Source: Myxococcales bacterium (GTDB lineage: Bacteria > Myxococcota_A > Polyangia > Nannocystales > Nannocystaceae). From it: a stretch of 64,000 nucleotides of DNA. Position 1 is the first letter of the stretch. Each line of letters opens with the position of its first letter. Position numbers and translations under genes: made by a program. The stretch spans positions 434,001 to 498,000 of the forward strand of contig JACKDW010000005.1 in NCBI GenBank assembly GCA_020633295.1, read 5' to 3'. The notes beneath the pieces were generated by a model. It did no database searches and was not told the DNA's origin. It worked only from the letters and a program-made list of their open reading frames with translations. Below, one piece after another: positions 54,767 to 63,323 of the stretch.

Positions 54767-56824
54767 GTGTCGAATCAGGAGTCACAGACCTTCGTCGAGC
54801 ACATCCAGCGCGCCGCCGCGCGCGACCCCGACCGCGTCATCTACACCGTGCTCGACGACGGCGAGCGCGCCGGCGAGACGCTGACCAACGGCGAGCTCGA
54901 CCGCCGCGCGCGCGCGGTCGGGGCGACCATCGCGCCGCGCGTGCGGCCGGGCGACCGCGTCCTGATGATGTACCCCTCGGGGCTCGAGTTCGTCGTGGCG
55001 CTGTTCGGCTGCCTCGGCGCCGGCGCGGTCGCGGTCCCGGTCGCGCTCCCCGACCCGTCGCGCCTCAACCGGACGCTGCCGCGCCTCAAGGCGATCGTGG
55101 AGGACGCCGCGCCGCGCGTCGTGCTGACGACGACGCGCGTCCACAAGCAGTTCGCGCCGTTCCTCGACCAGTTCCCCGCGCTCGCGCGAATCCTGTGGCT
55201 CACGACCGACGACGTCGACCCGGCCGCCAGCGAGGGCTGGTCGCCGCGCCAGGTCGAGCCGGCCGCGCTCGCGTTCTTCCAGTACACCTCGGGCTCAACC
55301 GGCAAGCCCAAGGGCGTGATGCTCACGCATCGAAACCTGCTCCATAATACTGGTTGCATCGCGCGCGCGTTCGCGATCGACGCGCGCGACACCTCGGTCA
55401 CCTGGCTGCCCAACTTCCACGACATGGGGCTCGCGTTCGGCGTGCTGATCCCGACCTACACGCAGGGGCCCGCGTTCCTGATGTCGCCGATCGAGTTCAT
55501 GCGCAGGCCGGCGCGCTGGCTCGAGGCGATGCACGACCACAAGGCGACCGCCTGCGGCGCGCCGAACTTCGCCTACGACCTCTGCGTCCGCAAGACCACG
55601 CCCGCGCAGCGGGCCGCCTGGGACCTCTCGCGCCTCAAGCTCGTGTTTAACGGCTCCGAGCCGGTGCGCGCCGGGACCCTGCGGCGCTTCGCCGAGGCCT
55701 TCGCCGTCAGCGGCTACAGGCCCGCGGCCCACCACCCCTGCTACGGCCTCGCCGAGAACACGTGCATCGTCTCGGGCGGCAACGCCGAGATCGAGCCGCC
55801 GACGCTGCGGGTGCGCGGCGCCGCGCTCGAGCAGGGCGTCGTCGAGCTCGCGCCGGCGAGCGAGACCCAGGGCGTCACCGAGCTCGTCAGCTGCGGCCAC
55901 ACCGTGCTCGACACCGAGCTCCTGATCGTCGCGCCGACGGAGCGCGTCCGCCTCGGCGAGGACGTCATCGGCGAGCTCTGGGTCCGCAGCCCGAGCTCGG
56001 GCGCCGGCTTCTGGAGCCGCGAGCTGCTCTCGGAGCAGGTGTTCAAGGCGCAGCTCGCGGACGACGACGAGCGCGTCCCGTACCTGCGCACGGGCGACCT
56101 CGCGTTCATGCACGACGGCGAGCTCTACATCGCCGGGCGCCTCAAGGACCTGATCATCATCCGCGGGCGCAACATCTACCCCCAGGACATCGAGTCCGCG
56201 GCCGAGGAGGCACACTCCGCGCTGCGCCCGGGCTGCGGCGCGGCGTTCTCGATCGACGCGAGCGGCGAGGAGCAGCTCGTCGTCGTCCACGAGCTCGACA
56301 CCCGGCAGCCGGTCGACCCCGACGAGGTGGTCTCGACGATCCGCCACGAGATCGCGGCGCGCTTCGGGGTCCACGTGTACTCGGTCGTGCTCGTGTACCC
56401 CCGCACGATCCCGAAGACCTCGAGCGGGAAGATCCAGCGCAGGGCGTGCCGCGAGGCGTACCTGCGCCGCAAGCTCGACATGCTCGCCAACAGCGTGCTC
56501 GAGTCGGCGCCAGGCGTCCGGTGGGCCGGTCCCGCGCCGACCCGCGAGGTCGTCCTGGCGCTGCCCTACGCCGAGCGCCTCGGCGTCATGACCGAGTACC
56601 TCCGGGCCCAGATCGCGCAGATGCTCAGCGTCGACGTCGGCGCGGTCGACGTCGGGAAGCCGCTCATCGACCTCGGGATGGACTCCGTCCTCGCGGCCGA
56701 CCTCGAGTCGCTGTGCGCGGCCCAGCTCGACGCGCCCGTGAACCTCGATCAGGAGTACGAGTCCGTCAGCGCGCGCCGCCTGGCCAAGGCGGTGCTCAGC
56801 CTCTGGGATGAGCCCGGGCGCTGA
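54767..56824 (+). CDS. Fatty-acyl-AMP ligase fused to an acyl carrier domain
   Basis: 685 residues. Activates a fatty acid as acyl-AMP and loads it onto a carrier. Adenylation motifs: FQYTSGSTGKPKGVMLTH, LPNFHDMGLAFG, CYGLAEN, YLRTGDLAFMHDGELYIAGR, IRGRNIYPQDIE and PKTSSGKIQRRAC with the catalytic Lys. The N-terminal and RGRN patterns fit the FAAL group rather than CoA ligases. The carrier domain at about 590-685 has LGMDSVLAADLE with Ser640 as the phosphopantetheine site. GTGGAGG is four bases before the GTG. It lies 100 bases after the cyclase-methyltransferase gene on the same strand, likely in one unit, so an acyl group on this carrier may feed that pathway. The next gene starts after a long gap. 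Confidence 0.94.
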   Translation: MSNQESQTFVEHIQRAAARDPDRVIYTVLDDGERAGETLTNGELDRRARAVGATIAPRVRPGDRVLMMYPSGLEFVVALFGCLGAGAVAVPVALPDPSRLNRTLPRLKAIVEDAAPRVVLTTTRVHKQFAPFLDQFPALARILWLTTDDVDPAASEGWSPRQVEPAALAFFQYTSGSTGKPKGVMLTHRNLLHNTGCIARAFAIDARDTSVTWLPNFHDMGLAFGVLIPTYTQGPAFLMSPIEFMRRPARWLEAMHDHKATACGAPNFAYDLCVRKTTPAQRAAWDLSRLKLVFNGSEPVRAGTLRRFAEAFAVSGYRPAAHHPCYGLAENTCIVSGGNAEIEPPTLRVRGAALEQGVVELAPASETQGVTELVSCGHTVLDTELLIVAPTERVRLGEDVIGELWVRSPSSGAGFWSRELLSEQVFKAQLADDDERVPYLRTGDLAFMHDGELYIAGRLKDLIIIRGRNIYPQDIESAAEEAHSALRPGCGAAFSIDASGEEQLVVVHELDTRQPVDPDEVVSTIRHEIAARFGVHVYSVVLVYPRTIPKTSSGKIQRRACREAYLRRKLDMLANSVLESAPGVRWAGPAPTREVVLALPYAERLGVMTEYLRAQIAQMLSVDVGAVDVGKPLIDLGMDSVLAADLESLCAAQLDAPVNLDQEYESVSARRLAKAVLSLWDEPGR

Positions 56825-57705
56825 GGCCAGCCGCCCGACCGAATCGGCCCGCGGGCCGTGAGCGCGGAGACGCCATTGACCCTCGACAACGACCGCCCGC
56901 TCCTCGAGCTTTGACCATGTCCCGCGAGCACAGCCGTCCCCCGCGAGCCGCCCGCGCGACGACGAGCTCCGCGTCCTTCCTCCACGTCGCGGCCCCCCTT
57001 CGCTGACAGCCTTCGCGAGCGACCTTCCCGGTCATCCTGCGCGATCATCCTACGTGATCACTCGCGGGGCCTCCTCCGCTCCGCTCCTCTCCTCCGCTCG
57101 TCCGCTCCTCTCCTCCGCTCCTCCGCTCCGCTCCTCTCCTTCGCTCCTCTCCTTCGCGCACGACCTTCGCGCATGACCTCCGCGCATGACCTCCGCGCAC
57201 GACCTCCGCCCATGAACTCCGCTCGCGCCCCTCGCCCGCATCGCTCGAGCCCGGCCGGGCTCGCCGTCACAAGCCCTCGAGACCGACGACTTCGACCTTC
57301 GACTTCGGTCGCGCCCCGGCGCAGGATAGAAGAAGAACACGAGAAACGCAGAGCAGGGCCGCAGCGCGAGGCCGCGAGCCCCGAGGGCGCCAGACCCCTA
57401 TCCGAACCGCGCTGACGACCCGCGATCCACTGGATCATTTGATTTGATTTGATTCGCCTCGCCTCGCCCTCACCTCGCCCTCACCTCGGCCGAGCTGGGC
57501 GCACACCCAACGACCCATCGAACCCCTCCGGCGCCACCGCCGACTCGCCTGACGCGGCGCCCGCTGGGTGCTGCAGGTTACACGACAAACTCACTCCGAC
57601 CGCTCACGCTCCGCCCCTCCCCTGACAACCGCGTTCGCCCCTCGCCCGGCCACGCCCCCTCGCCTTCCCCCCTCGTCCCCACCCTCGACGCGAGACTCCA
57701 CGAGG
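56825..57705. other. Long gene-free region with pyrimidine-rich repeats
   Basis: About 880 bases without a supported gene. From 57058 to about 57250 it is an array of short units: CTCCGCTCCTCTC-type pyrimidine repeats followed by GCATGACCTCCGC-type 13-bp repeats. Around 57435-57460 GATTTGATTTGATT is an AT-rich island. The open frames here read as repetitive Ser/Arg/Glu and are not credible. The region probably holds the terminator of the FAAL gene, though no clear hairpin is evident. Confidence 0.5.
57058..57250. repeat. Short tandem repeats, pyrimidine-rich
   Basis: Units of CTCCGCTCCTCTC (variable) run for about 100 bases and are followed by several copies of CGCATGACCTCCG. One strand is almost free of purines over the first part. 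Confidence 0.75.
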
Positions 57706-57734
57706 TTGCACAAGCCGCGGGGGAACTCTAAAAA
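57706..57734 (+). promoter_or_regulatory. Sigma-70-type promoter for the alpha/beta hydrolase gene
   Basis: TTGCAC (57706-57711), a 17-base spacer, TAAAAA (57729-57734). Transcription would start near 57741, close to the ATG at 57749, so the message would have almost no leader. Confidence 0.6.
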
Positions 57735-57748
57735 CGAAGAGCATTTTC

Positions 57749-58624
57749 ATGCGGATGCAGGAGAAGACGGCGCGGGCCTACGGCACCGAGGTCCACTACC
57801 TAGAGGGTGGTGAGGGCCCGCCGTTGCTCCTGATCCACGGGATCGCGGAGTGCAAGGAGAGCTGGGCCGCGAACCTCGAGTTCCTGGCGCAGCACTTCCA
57901 CATCTACGTGCCGGACGTCATCGGCTGGGGCGCGACCGAGCCGTCGCCGGAGCACGACTACACGGTGCCGAGCCTGGGGCGCTTCACGATCGCGTTCATG
58001 GACGCCGTCGGCCTCGAGCGCACCCACGTCATCGGCTGGTCGCTCGGCGGCGCGAACACGCTCTGGGCCATGCTCGACGCGCCCGACCGCTTCGACCGCG
58101 CGCTGCTGATCGCGCCCGCGGGGCTCGGGCGCGAGGTCCACTGGGCGTTCCGCGTCATGCAGATGCCGCTCGTGGGCGAGCTGATGCTGTGGCCCAAGTA
58201 CATGCTCGCCTGGTACCGCTACAAGGTCCTGTTCACGTACCGCAAAGAGACGATCACCAGCGACTACATCCGCAACATCGTGCAGGCGACGAGCACCCCG
58301 TGGCACGCCGACAGCCTGCTCAAGCTGCTGCGCCGGCACAAGCCGCTGTGGACCGGGCAGTCGAGCATCGACATCAGCGACCGCCTCGCCGAGTTCGAGA
58401 TGCCGATCCACATCGTCTGGGGTCGACAGGATCGCATCGTCCCGGTGGTCCACGGCGTCGCCGCCGAGAAGCTGCTCAAGAACGGCCAGCTGACGATCTT
58501 CGAGCGCTGCGGGCACCTGCCGATGATCGAGTGCCGCCCGCAGTTCCACGAGCTCGTGCTGCAGTTCTTCAAGTCCGAGGCGACGCACGCCCACGAGAGC
58601 ATGTCGAGCGCCAAGGGCGTGTAG
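57749..58624 (+). CDS. Alpha/beta-hydrolase-fold protein
   Basis: 291 residues, no signal peptide, so cytoplasmic. Oxyanion loop LLLIHGIAECKESW, nucleophile elbow GWSLGG (Ser98), Asp228 in GRQDRIVP, and His256 in CGHLPM give a full catalytic triad. The lid region is Trp/Tyr/Met-rich, suggesting a large hydrophobic substrate. Members of this group include esterases, thioesterases and haloalkane-like hydrolases; the substrate is not determined. It lies about 925 bases after the FAAL gene, with its own promoter. Confidence 0.92.
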   Translation: MRMQEKTARAYGTEVHYLEGGEGPPLLLIHGIAECKESWAANLEFLAQHFHIYVPDVIGWGATEPSPEHDYTVPSLGRFTIAFMDAVGLERTHVIGWSLGGANTLWAMLDAPDRFDRALLIAPAGLGREVHWAFRVMQMPLVGELMLWPKYMLAWYRYKVLFTYRKETITSDYIRNIVQATSTPWHADSLLKLLRRHKPLWTGQSSIDISDRLAEFEMPIHIVWGRQDRIVPVVHGVAAEKLLKNGQLTIFERCGHLPMIECRPQFHELVLQFFKSEATHAHESMSSAKGV

Positions 58625-58671
58625 ACGCGCGCGCCCGACGGCGCCGGCGAGGCCGTGCTAGAGAGGCCTCC

Positions 58672-59046
58672 ATGCTCAAGGTCTCCATCGTGATCGACGT
58701 CTCCGACCTCGGGACGGCCGTCGCCTTCTACCAGGGCGCGCTGGGCTGCGCGCTCGAGCGGGAGCAGCCCACGCACGTCACGCTGCGCGCGGCGGGCGTG
58801 ACGATTCACCTGTCCGAGAAGCCACCTGGCTCAAAGGCCGCGTCGACCTGCGACGCGACGCGGAGCTACGCGCGCCACTGGACGCCGGTCCACCTCGACT
58901 TCGACGTGGACGATCTCGACGCCCGCGTCGCGCTCGTCGAGCAGCGCGGCGGCGCGGTCGAGGACACGCGGCGCGGCGACTGGGGCGCGGCCGCGTTCTG
59001 CGTCGACCCGTTCGGCAACGGCTTCTGCCTCCTGGAGCTGCGCTGA
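58672..59046 (+). CDS. Glyoxalase/VOC-fold protein
   Basis: 124 residues from the ATG at 58672, with GAGAGG six bases upstream. Two beta-alpha-beta modules are visible: LKVSIVIDVSDLGTAVAFYQGALGCALE and a second with VHLDFDVDDLDARVALVEQRGG, ending FCVDPFGNGFCLLEL. This is the vicinal oxygen chelate fold used by glyoxalases, dioxygenases and resistance proteins. The second module keeps His and Glu metal-type residues. Substrate unknown. It starts 47 bases after the hydrolase stop and a 16-bp hairpin follows its own stop. Confidence 0.88.
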   Translation: MLKVSIVIDVSDLGTAVAFYQGALGCALEREQPTHVTLRAAGVTIHLSEKPPGSKAASTCDATRSYARHWTPVHLDFDVDDLDARVALVEQRGGAVEDTRRGDWGAAAFCVDPFGNGFCLLELR

Positions 59047-59047
59047 T

Positions 59048-59088
59048 CGGCGTCGATGGCTCGCGCGGCCGCCGAGCCATCGACGCCG
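59048..59088. terminator. Perfect 16-bp hairpin after the VOC gene
   Basis: CGGCGTCGATGGCTCG (59048-59063) and its exact complement (59073-59088) flank a nine-base loop, one base after the stop codon. No T run follows. The right arm is also part of the downstream repeats. Confidence 0.75.
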
Positions 59089-59091
59089 CGC

Positions 59092-59197
59092 GCCGCCGAG
59101 CCATCGACGCCGCGCGCGCCCGGCCGGCTCACTTCGCGTGCTCGGCCGCCGAGCCATCGACGCCGCGCGCGCCCGGCCGGCTCACTTCGCGTGCTCG
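59092..59197. repeat. 53-bp tandem duplication reaching into the next gene
   Basis: 59092-59144 is repeated exactly at 59145-59197. The second copy contains the last codons and stop of the convergent lipoprotein gene (which ends at 59182). A partial third copy (about 24 bases) lies at 59068-59091. The duplication includes one arm of the hairpin above. Confidence 0.92.
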
Positions 59198-60393
59198 GGC
59201 GAGCGGATCAGGATCGTGAACTTGCGCAGCGTCGCCGCGCCGCCCTCCTGCTCCGCGAGCTTGGTCCCGAGGTTGCGGACCTCGACGTGCACCGCCCCGT
59301 CGTCGCCGCGCTTGGCCGACGCGCCCTCGCTCGTCGTGAGGTTGACGTAGCCGTCGCGCTCGGCCTCGGTCTGCTCGCTGCAGGCCTCGCCGATCGCCGC
59401 GTCGGCGAGCCGGTCGTGGAGCGCGAGGCAGCCGGACCAGCCGGCGGTCGCCTTGCCCTTGGTCTCGTCGATCAGCGCGGTCCCGTGCATCCCCTGGGCG
59501 CGGACGTCGATCGCGCCCTCGGGCATGTTCTTGCACTGCAGGTCGAAGCCGGCGTCCTTGTTGAGCTTGACGCCGCCGTCGGGCCCGCGCGCCGCCCCGG
59601 TCGCGTCCGCCCAGGCCTCGACGCGCTGCTCGCAGCTCACGCAGCGACACTCGCCGTCGACGCGGCGCGCCCGGGTGCACGGCGCGGCCGCGTCACAGAC
59701 GTCAGGCGCCGCGAGCTCGCGGGCCTTGTAGGCGAGCACCAGCCCGGCGCCCGACCCCGAGAGCGCGCCCGACCCCGAGAGCTCGACGCCGAGCACCTCG
59801 CCGACCTTGTCGTGCTCGAGCGAGCCGGAGGTGAGCACGGTGAAGCGCACGTCGGCGCGCACGGCCTCGACCACGACCACGACCGGCTTGCCCGCGTTCT
59901 GCAGGTTCACGACCCGGCTCGCGCAGCCCTTGTCGGCCGGCGCGGCGGGCGAGTCGCCCGCGAGCGACAGCGTCTCGGCGGAGGTCTGGGAGATGTCGAG
60001 CTCGACGCCCTGCAGCGACTCGCCGGCGCCGCTCGCCTCGCGCAGGCGCGACAGCAGCGTCGAGCCGAACTTCAGCGGCTTCCCGGTCAGCTCCGGCGCC
60101 GCGCCCTCGCCGGTCTCGCCGGCGTACTCCTCCGGCGTGCACACGACGCTCTCGTCGAGCGCGTTGAGCACGGCGCCCGGCGCCAGCGCGTCGCCGAAGG
60201 CCTGCGGCACGGAGTAGCCGTCCTTCATCAGGCCCGGCTCGACCGCGGTGCGCAGCGTCTTGGGCTGGTTGGAGTCACCGCCGCGCTTGCAGCCGCTCAC
60301 CGCGAGGCTCAGCGGGGCGCACAGCAGCCCGCAGAGCAGCGCGCCGAGGAGACGCTTGGAGGACGCGACCGCGATGATTCGTTGTGCTTGCAC
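59182..60393 (-). CDS. Cys-containing lipoprotein of unknown function
   Basis: 403 residues from a GTG. The signal ends in AVSGCKRG. The mature protein has ten or more Cys, several close together (CDAAAPCTRARR, ECRCVSCEQR), and alternates strands with loops. No family recognised. The C-terminal strand TLRKFTILIRSPEHAK is the part duplicated in the adjacent repeat. The convergent VOC gene is about 135 bases away. It is likely in a separate unit from the TetR gene upstream, with about 93 bases between. Confidence 0.78.
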   Translation of the reverse strand: MQAQRIIAVASSKRLLGALLCGLLCAPLSLAVSGCKRGGDSNQPKTLRTAVEPGLMKDGYSVPQAFGDALAPGAVLNALDESVVCTPEEYAGETGEGAAPELTGKPLKFGSTLLSRLREASGAGESLQGVELDISQTSAETLSLAGDSPAAPADKGCASRVVNLQNAGKPVVVVVEAVRADVRFTVLTSGSLEHDKVGEVLGVELSGSGALSGSGAGLVLAYKARELAAPDVCDAAAPCTRARRVDGECRCVSCEQRVEAWADATGAARGPDGGVKLNKDAGFDLQCKNMPEGAIDVRAQGMHGTALIDETKGKATAGWSGCLALHDRLADAAIGEACSEQTEAERDGYVNLTTSEGASAKRGDDGAVHVEVRNLGTKLAEQEGGAATLRKFTILIRSPEHAK

Positions 60394-60486
60394 CCGCGGA
60401 TTAGATCACGGGATCGGCTCGATCCACAATACAGCCGCGACGCTCGAGAACGCGCGCGCACGCACACGGCACGCGACGCGACGCGC

Positions 60487-61143
60487 TCACGCCTCCGCGC
60501 GCACATACGGCGCGACGTAGCGGCGCAGCATGACGCGCAGCTCGAGCATCATCTGCTGCGCGATCTCTGGGGCCTCGCGCGACGAGGCCACCAGCGTGAG
60601 CGCGGTCGTCTGCACGAGCATCAGCGCGACGACGTGGCGCTTCGCCTGCGGCAGCGCCGGCGCCCACTGCCCGAGCAGCCCCTCGATCACCGCGACGAAG
60701 GTGCGGATCATCGCCTCGTCGGCGTCGGCGTAGTCCTCGTAGAGCTGGACGTTGGTGATCACCGCGGTGAACGAGGGCTCGCGCGCGTGGAGGCGCGCGA
60801 ACGCGTCCACCGCGTCGTCGATCATCCGCGACCACTGCGGCTCGTCGCCCTCACCCTGCGCCCCCGGGGACGAGAACAACTCGGTGAAGACCTCGGCGCT
60901 GCGCTCGATACAGCGCTCGGCGACGGCCCGGAACACGGCGCGCTTGTTGGGGAAGAACTGGTAGACGGAGCCGATCGAGGTCTTCGCGACGGCCGCGATC
61001 CCCTCCATCGTCGTGGCTTCGAAACCGTGCTCGGCAAACATGAGGGAGGCGACGTCTATGATCTTCTCGTACCGGCGCCGACTCCGCGCCTGCACTGGCT
61101 TCCGCCGTGTAACGGGCGCCTTCTTGGGTTTGGAGCGAGTCAC
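60487..61143 (-). CDS. TetR/AcrR-family transcriptional regulator
   Basis: 218 residues from a GTG. A basic tail (MTRSKPKKAPVTRRK) leads to a canonical TetR HTH: IIDVASLMFAEHGFEATTMEGIAAVAKTSIGSVYQFFPNKRAVF. The C-terminal domain is helical and of usual length, with Met/Leu/Ala-rich ligand-pocket helices (VVALMLVQTTALTLVAS). It is divergent from the P450 gene over 37 bases that hold an inverted repeat, so it almost certainly represses that gene and itself. Ligand unknown; hydrophobic compounds or the P450 substrate are likely. Confidence 0.95.
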   Translation of the reverse strand: MTRSKPKKAPVTRRKPVQARSRRRYEKIIDVASLMFAEHGFEATTMEGIAAVAKTSIGSVYQFFPNKRAVFRAVAERCIERSAEVFTELFSSPGAQGEGDEPQWSRMIDDAVDAFARLHAREPSFTAVITNVQLYEDYADADEAMIRTFVAVIEGLLGQWAPALPQAKRHVVALMLVQTTALTLVASSREAPEIAQQMMLELRVMLRRYVAPYVRAEA

Positions 61144-61178
61144 TTGACAAATTTGAGGATCGACTCACATATTGTCAA
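61144..61178. promoter_or_regulatory. Operator and promoter between TetR and P450 genes
   Basis: TTGACAA (61144-61150) and TTGTCAA (61172-61178) are inverted repeats 21 bases apart; a second pair, GACTCA (61162-61167) and TGAGTC (61182-61187), overlaps the P450 start. TTGACA with CATATT at 61168-61173 makes a -35/-10 pair spaced 18 bases. Transcription would begin right at the P450 ATG, a leaderless message. Confidence 0.65.
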
Positions 61179-61180
61179 AC

Positions 61181-62587
61181 ATGAGTCACACCTCACATTT
61201 GCGACTCGACGCGACCCGCTCGCGGCCGCGACTCCCCCCCGGCCCGCGCGGGCTCCCACTGCTCGGGCAGCTGCACGAGCTCTCCGCCGATCACCTCGAG
61301 CGCTTCAGCGCCCACGTGCGCGAGCACGGCGACACCGTGCTGCTGCGGTTCGGGCCGATCCGCTTCGTGCTGATCAACCGCCCCGACGACATCCGCCACG
61401 TGCTCGTCAAGAACCACAAGAACTACAGCAAGAGCCGCACCTACGAGCCGCTCTCGCTCGTGCTCGGCGACGGGCTCGTGACCAGCGAGGGCGAGCTCTG
61501 GCGACGCCAGCGCAAGCTCATGCAGCCGGCGTTTCACCGCCAGCGCCTCGTCGAGTTCGCCGACGCGATGGTGCGCTGCGGGCTCGAGCACGTGGACGCC
61601 TGGGACGCGGCCGCGCGCGACGACGGCGGGGGCGCGCCGCCGGTCGTCGACATCCACGACGAGATGATGCGCCTGACCTTCCGCGTCGTCGGCAAGACGC
61701 TCTTCAGCGTCGACCTGGCCGGAGAGTCACGTGAATTCGGCGACGCGCTCACCGTCGCGACCCACTACGTCAGCCGCCGCACCGAGACCGTGCTGCCGGT
61801 CCCGACCTGGCTGCCGACGCCCGCGAACCTGCGCTTCGGCCGGGCTCGCCGCGCGCTCGACGGCCTCGTGATGCGCATGATCGCCGAGCGCCGCGCCGCG
61901 CCCGAGGGCCACACGGACCTCATGGACATGCTGATGCGCGCGACCGACGAGACGGGCACCGAGCGCATGGACGACCGGCAGCTGCGCGACGAGGTGATGA
62001 CGCTGGTCGCGGCCGGGCACGAGACCACCTCGAACGCGCTGACGTGGACGCTGATGCTGCTCGGGCGCCACCCGGAGGTCGAGCGCAAGGTCCACGCCGA
62101 GCTGACGCGGGCGCTCGACGGGCGCGCGCCCAGCTTCGCCGACCTCGAGTCGCTGCCCTACACGACGCAGGTGCTGCAGGAGTCGATGCGCCTGTACCCG
62201 CCGGTGTGGATGGTCGAGCGCTGCGCGCTCGGGGACGATCAGCTCGGCGAGTACGACATCCCGAAGGGCACGATCGTCGGCGTCTGCGCGTGGACGCTGC
62301 ACCGCCTCCCGACGCTGTGGGACAACCCGGAGGCCTTCGACCCGGAGCGCTTCGCGCCCGCGCGCGCGGCCGCGCGCCACCGCTACGCGTACGTGCCCTT
62401 CGCGGCGGGCCCCCGGACCTGCATCGGCAACGCGTTCGCCATGATGGAGGCGACGCTGCTGCTCGCGGTCCTCCTGCAGCGCTACCGCCTGGAGCTCGTC
62501 CCGGGCCAGACGATCACGCCCGACCCCGGGATCACGCTGCGGCCCAGGGGCGCGGTGCGCATGCGGCTGCTCCGTCGCGCGGGCTGA
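61181..62587 (+). CDS. Cytochrome P450
   Basis: 468 residues from the ATG at 61181. No membrane anchor, so soluble. The heme-binding loop is FAAGPRTCIGNAFAM with the axial Cys414, the I-helix has AGHETTSN with the acid/Thr pair, the K-helix has ESMR, and the WxxGR-like meander shows DPERFAPARA. The CYP102-like or fatty-acid hydroxylase style (PRLPPGPRGLPLLGQL) fits a lipophilic substrate. No electron partner is encoded adjacent. It is under the TetR operator. Lipid hydroxylation is a reasonable inference but unproven. Confidence 0.95.
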   Translation: MSHTSHLRLDATRSRPRLPPGPRGLPLLGQLHELSADHLERFSAHVREHGDTVLLRFGPIRFVLINRPDDIRHVLVKNHKNYSKSRTYEPLSLVLGDGLVTSEGELWRRQRKLMQPAFHRQRLVEFADAMVRCGLEHVDAWDAAARDDGGGAPPVVDIHDEMMRLTFRVVGKTLFSVDLAGESREFGDALTVATHYVSRRTETVLPVPTWLPTPANLRFGRARRALDGLVMRMIAERRAAPEGHTDLMDMLMRATDETGTERMDDRQLRDEVMTLVAAGHETTSNALTWTLMLLGRHPEVERKVHAELTRALDGRAPSFADLESLPYTTQVLQESMRLYPPVWMVERCALGDDQLGEYDIPKGTIVGVCAWTLHRLPTLWDNPEAFDPERFAPARAAARHRYAYVPFAAGPRTCIGNAFAMMEATLLLAVLLQRYRLELVPGQTITPDPGITLRPRGAVRMRLLRRAG

Positions 62588-62684
62588 GCCCGATCGGTCG
62601 GCCGCCGGGAACCTACGCCGGCGCGCGCCGTGCTACGGGCGAGGACGACGACCGCGCGTCCTGACCCGAGAACCAGGAGCGACC

Positions 62685-63323
62685 GTGACCGACCATGCCC
62701 TCCCGAAGCCCCGCACACACACCGCCTCAGCTCGCCGCGCGACGCTGGCCCTCGCAGGGCTGCTCGCGCTGCTGCCCGGCTGCTCGCTCGAGTGGCGCGC
62801 GTCGCTGACCGGCGACCGCGGCGAGCGCTGCGAGGACGGGGACGAGCCCGGCCCGACGGCGGCGACGATACTGGACGCGATCGATCCGGAGGCGGGCGCC
62901 GCCGCGGGCGAGGCGAGCGCGTCAGCGCCGGCCCCGACGCCGAAGATGACGATCGAGGAGGTCGAGGAGGTCGAGGAGGCCGAGGCGAACGCTGCGGACG
63001 CGAAGCTCGAGGAGGAGCCGTCGCGCCTCCCCTTCGCCGAGAAGGATCGGATCCGCCGGGTCGTCCGCGCCCACATCGACGAGGTCCGCGCCTGCTACAA
63101 CGACGGCCTCGGGCGCGACCCGGAGCTCGCCGGGCGCGTGGTGGTGCAGTTCACGATCACGGGCGAGGGCGCGGTCTCCAGGAGCGCCGTGGGCGAGCGC
63201 GCGCTCGCGGACGAGGCCGTCGCCGATTGCATCGCCGCGGCGATCGGGAGCTGGACGTTCCCCGACTGGGCGACCCCCGGCGACGTCGTCGTCAACTACC
63301 CCTTCGTGCTCGAGCCGGGCTGA
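62685..63323 (+). CDS. Lipoprotein with AgmX/TonB-like C-terminal domain
   Basis: 212 residues from a GTG with GGAG upstream. Lipobox LLPGCSLE. A Glu/Ala-rich linker (EEVEEVEEAEANAADAKLEEE) leads to a C-terminal domain of the AgmX/PglI type: RRVVRAHIDEVRACYNDGL, RVVVQFTITGEGAVSRSAVG, CIAAAIGSWTFPD, VVVNYPFVLEPG. This fold is TonB-like and is common in myxobacterial gliding and envelope proteins. The function is not known; the last 28 bases overlap the convergent gene. Confidence 0.87.
   Translation: MTDHALPKPRTHTASARRATLALAGLLALLPGCSLEWRASLTGDRGERCEDGDEPGPTAATILDAIDPEAGAAAGEASASAPAPTPKMTIEEVEEVEEAEANAADAKLEEEPSRLPFAEKDRIRRVVRAHIDEVRACYNDGLGRDPELAGRVVVQFTITGEGAVSRSAVGERALADEAVADCIAAAIGSWTFPDWATPGDVVVNYPFVLEPG

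Noticed and set aside
57568..57813. Plus-strand frame overlapping the hydrolase start
   Set aside because: Ser/Pro/Arg-rich with no start signals; the hydrolase frame has its promoter and family start.
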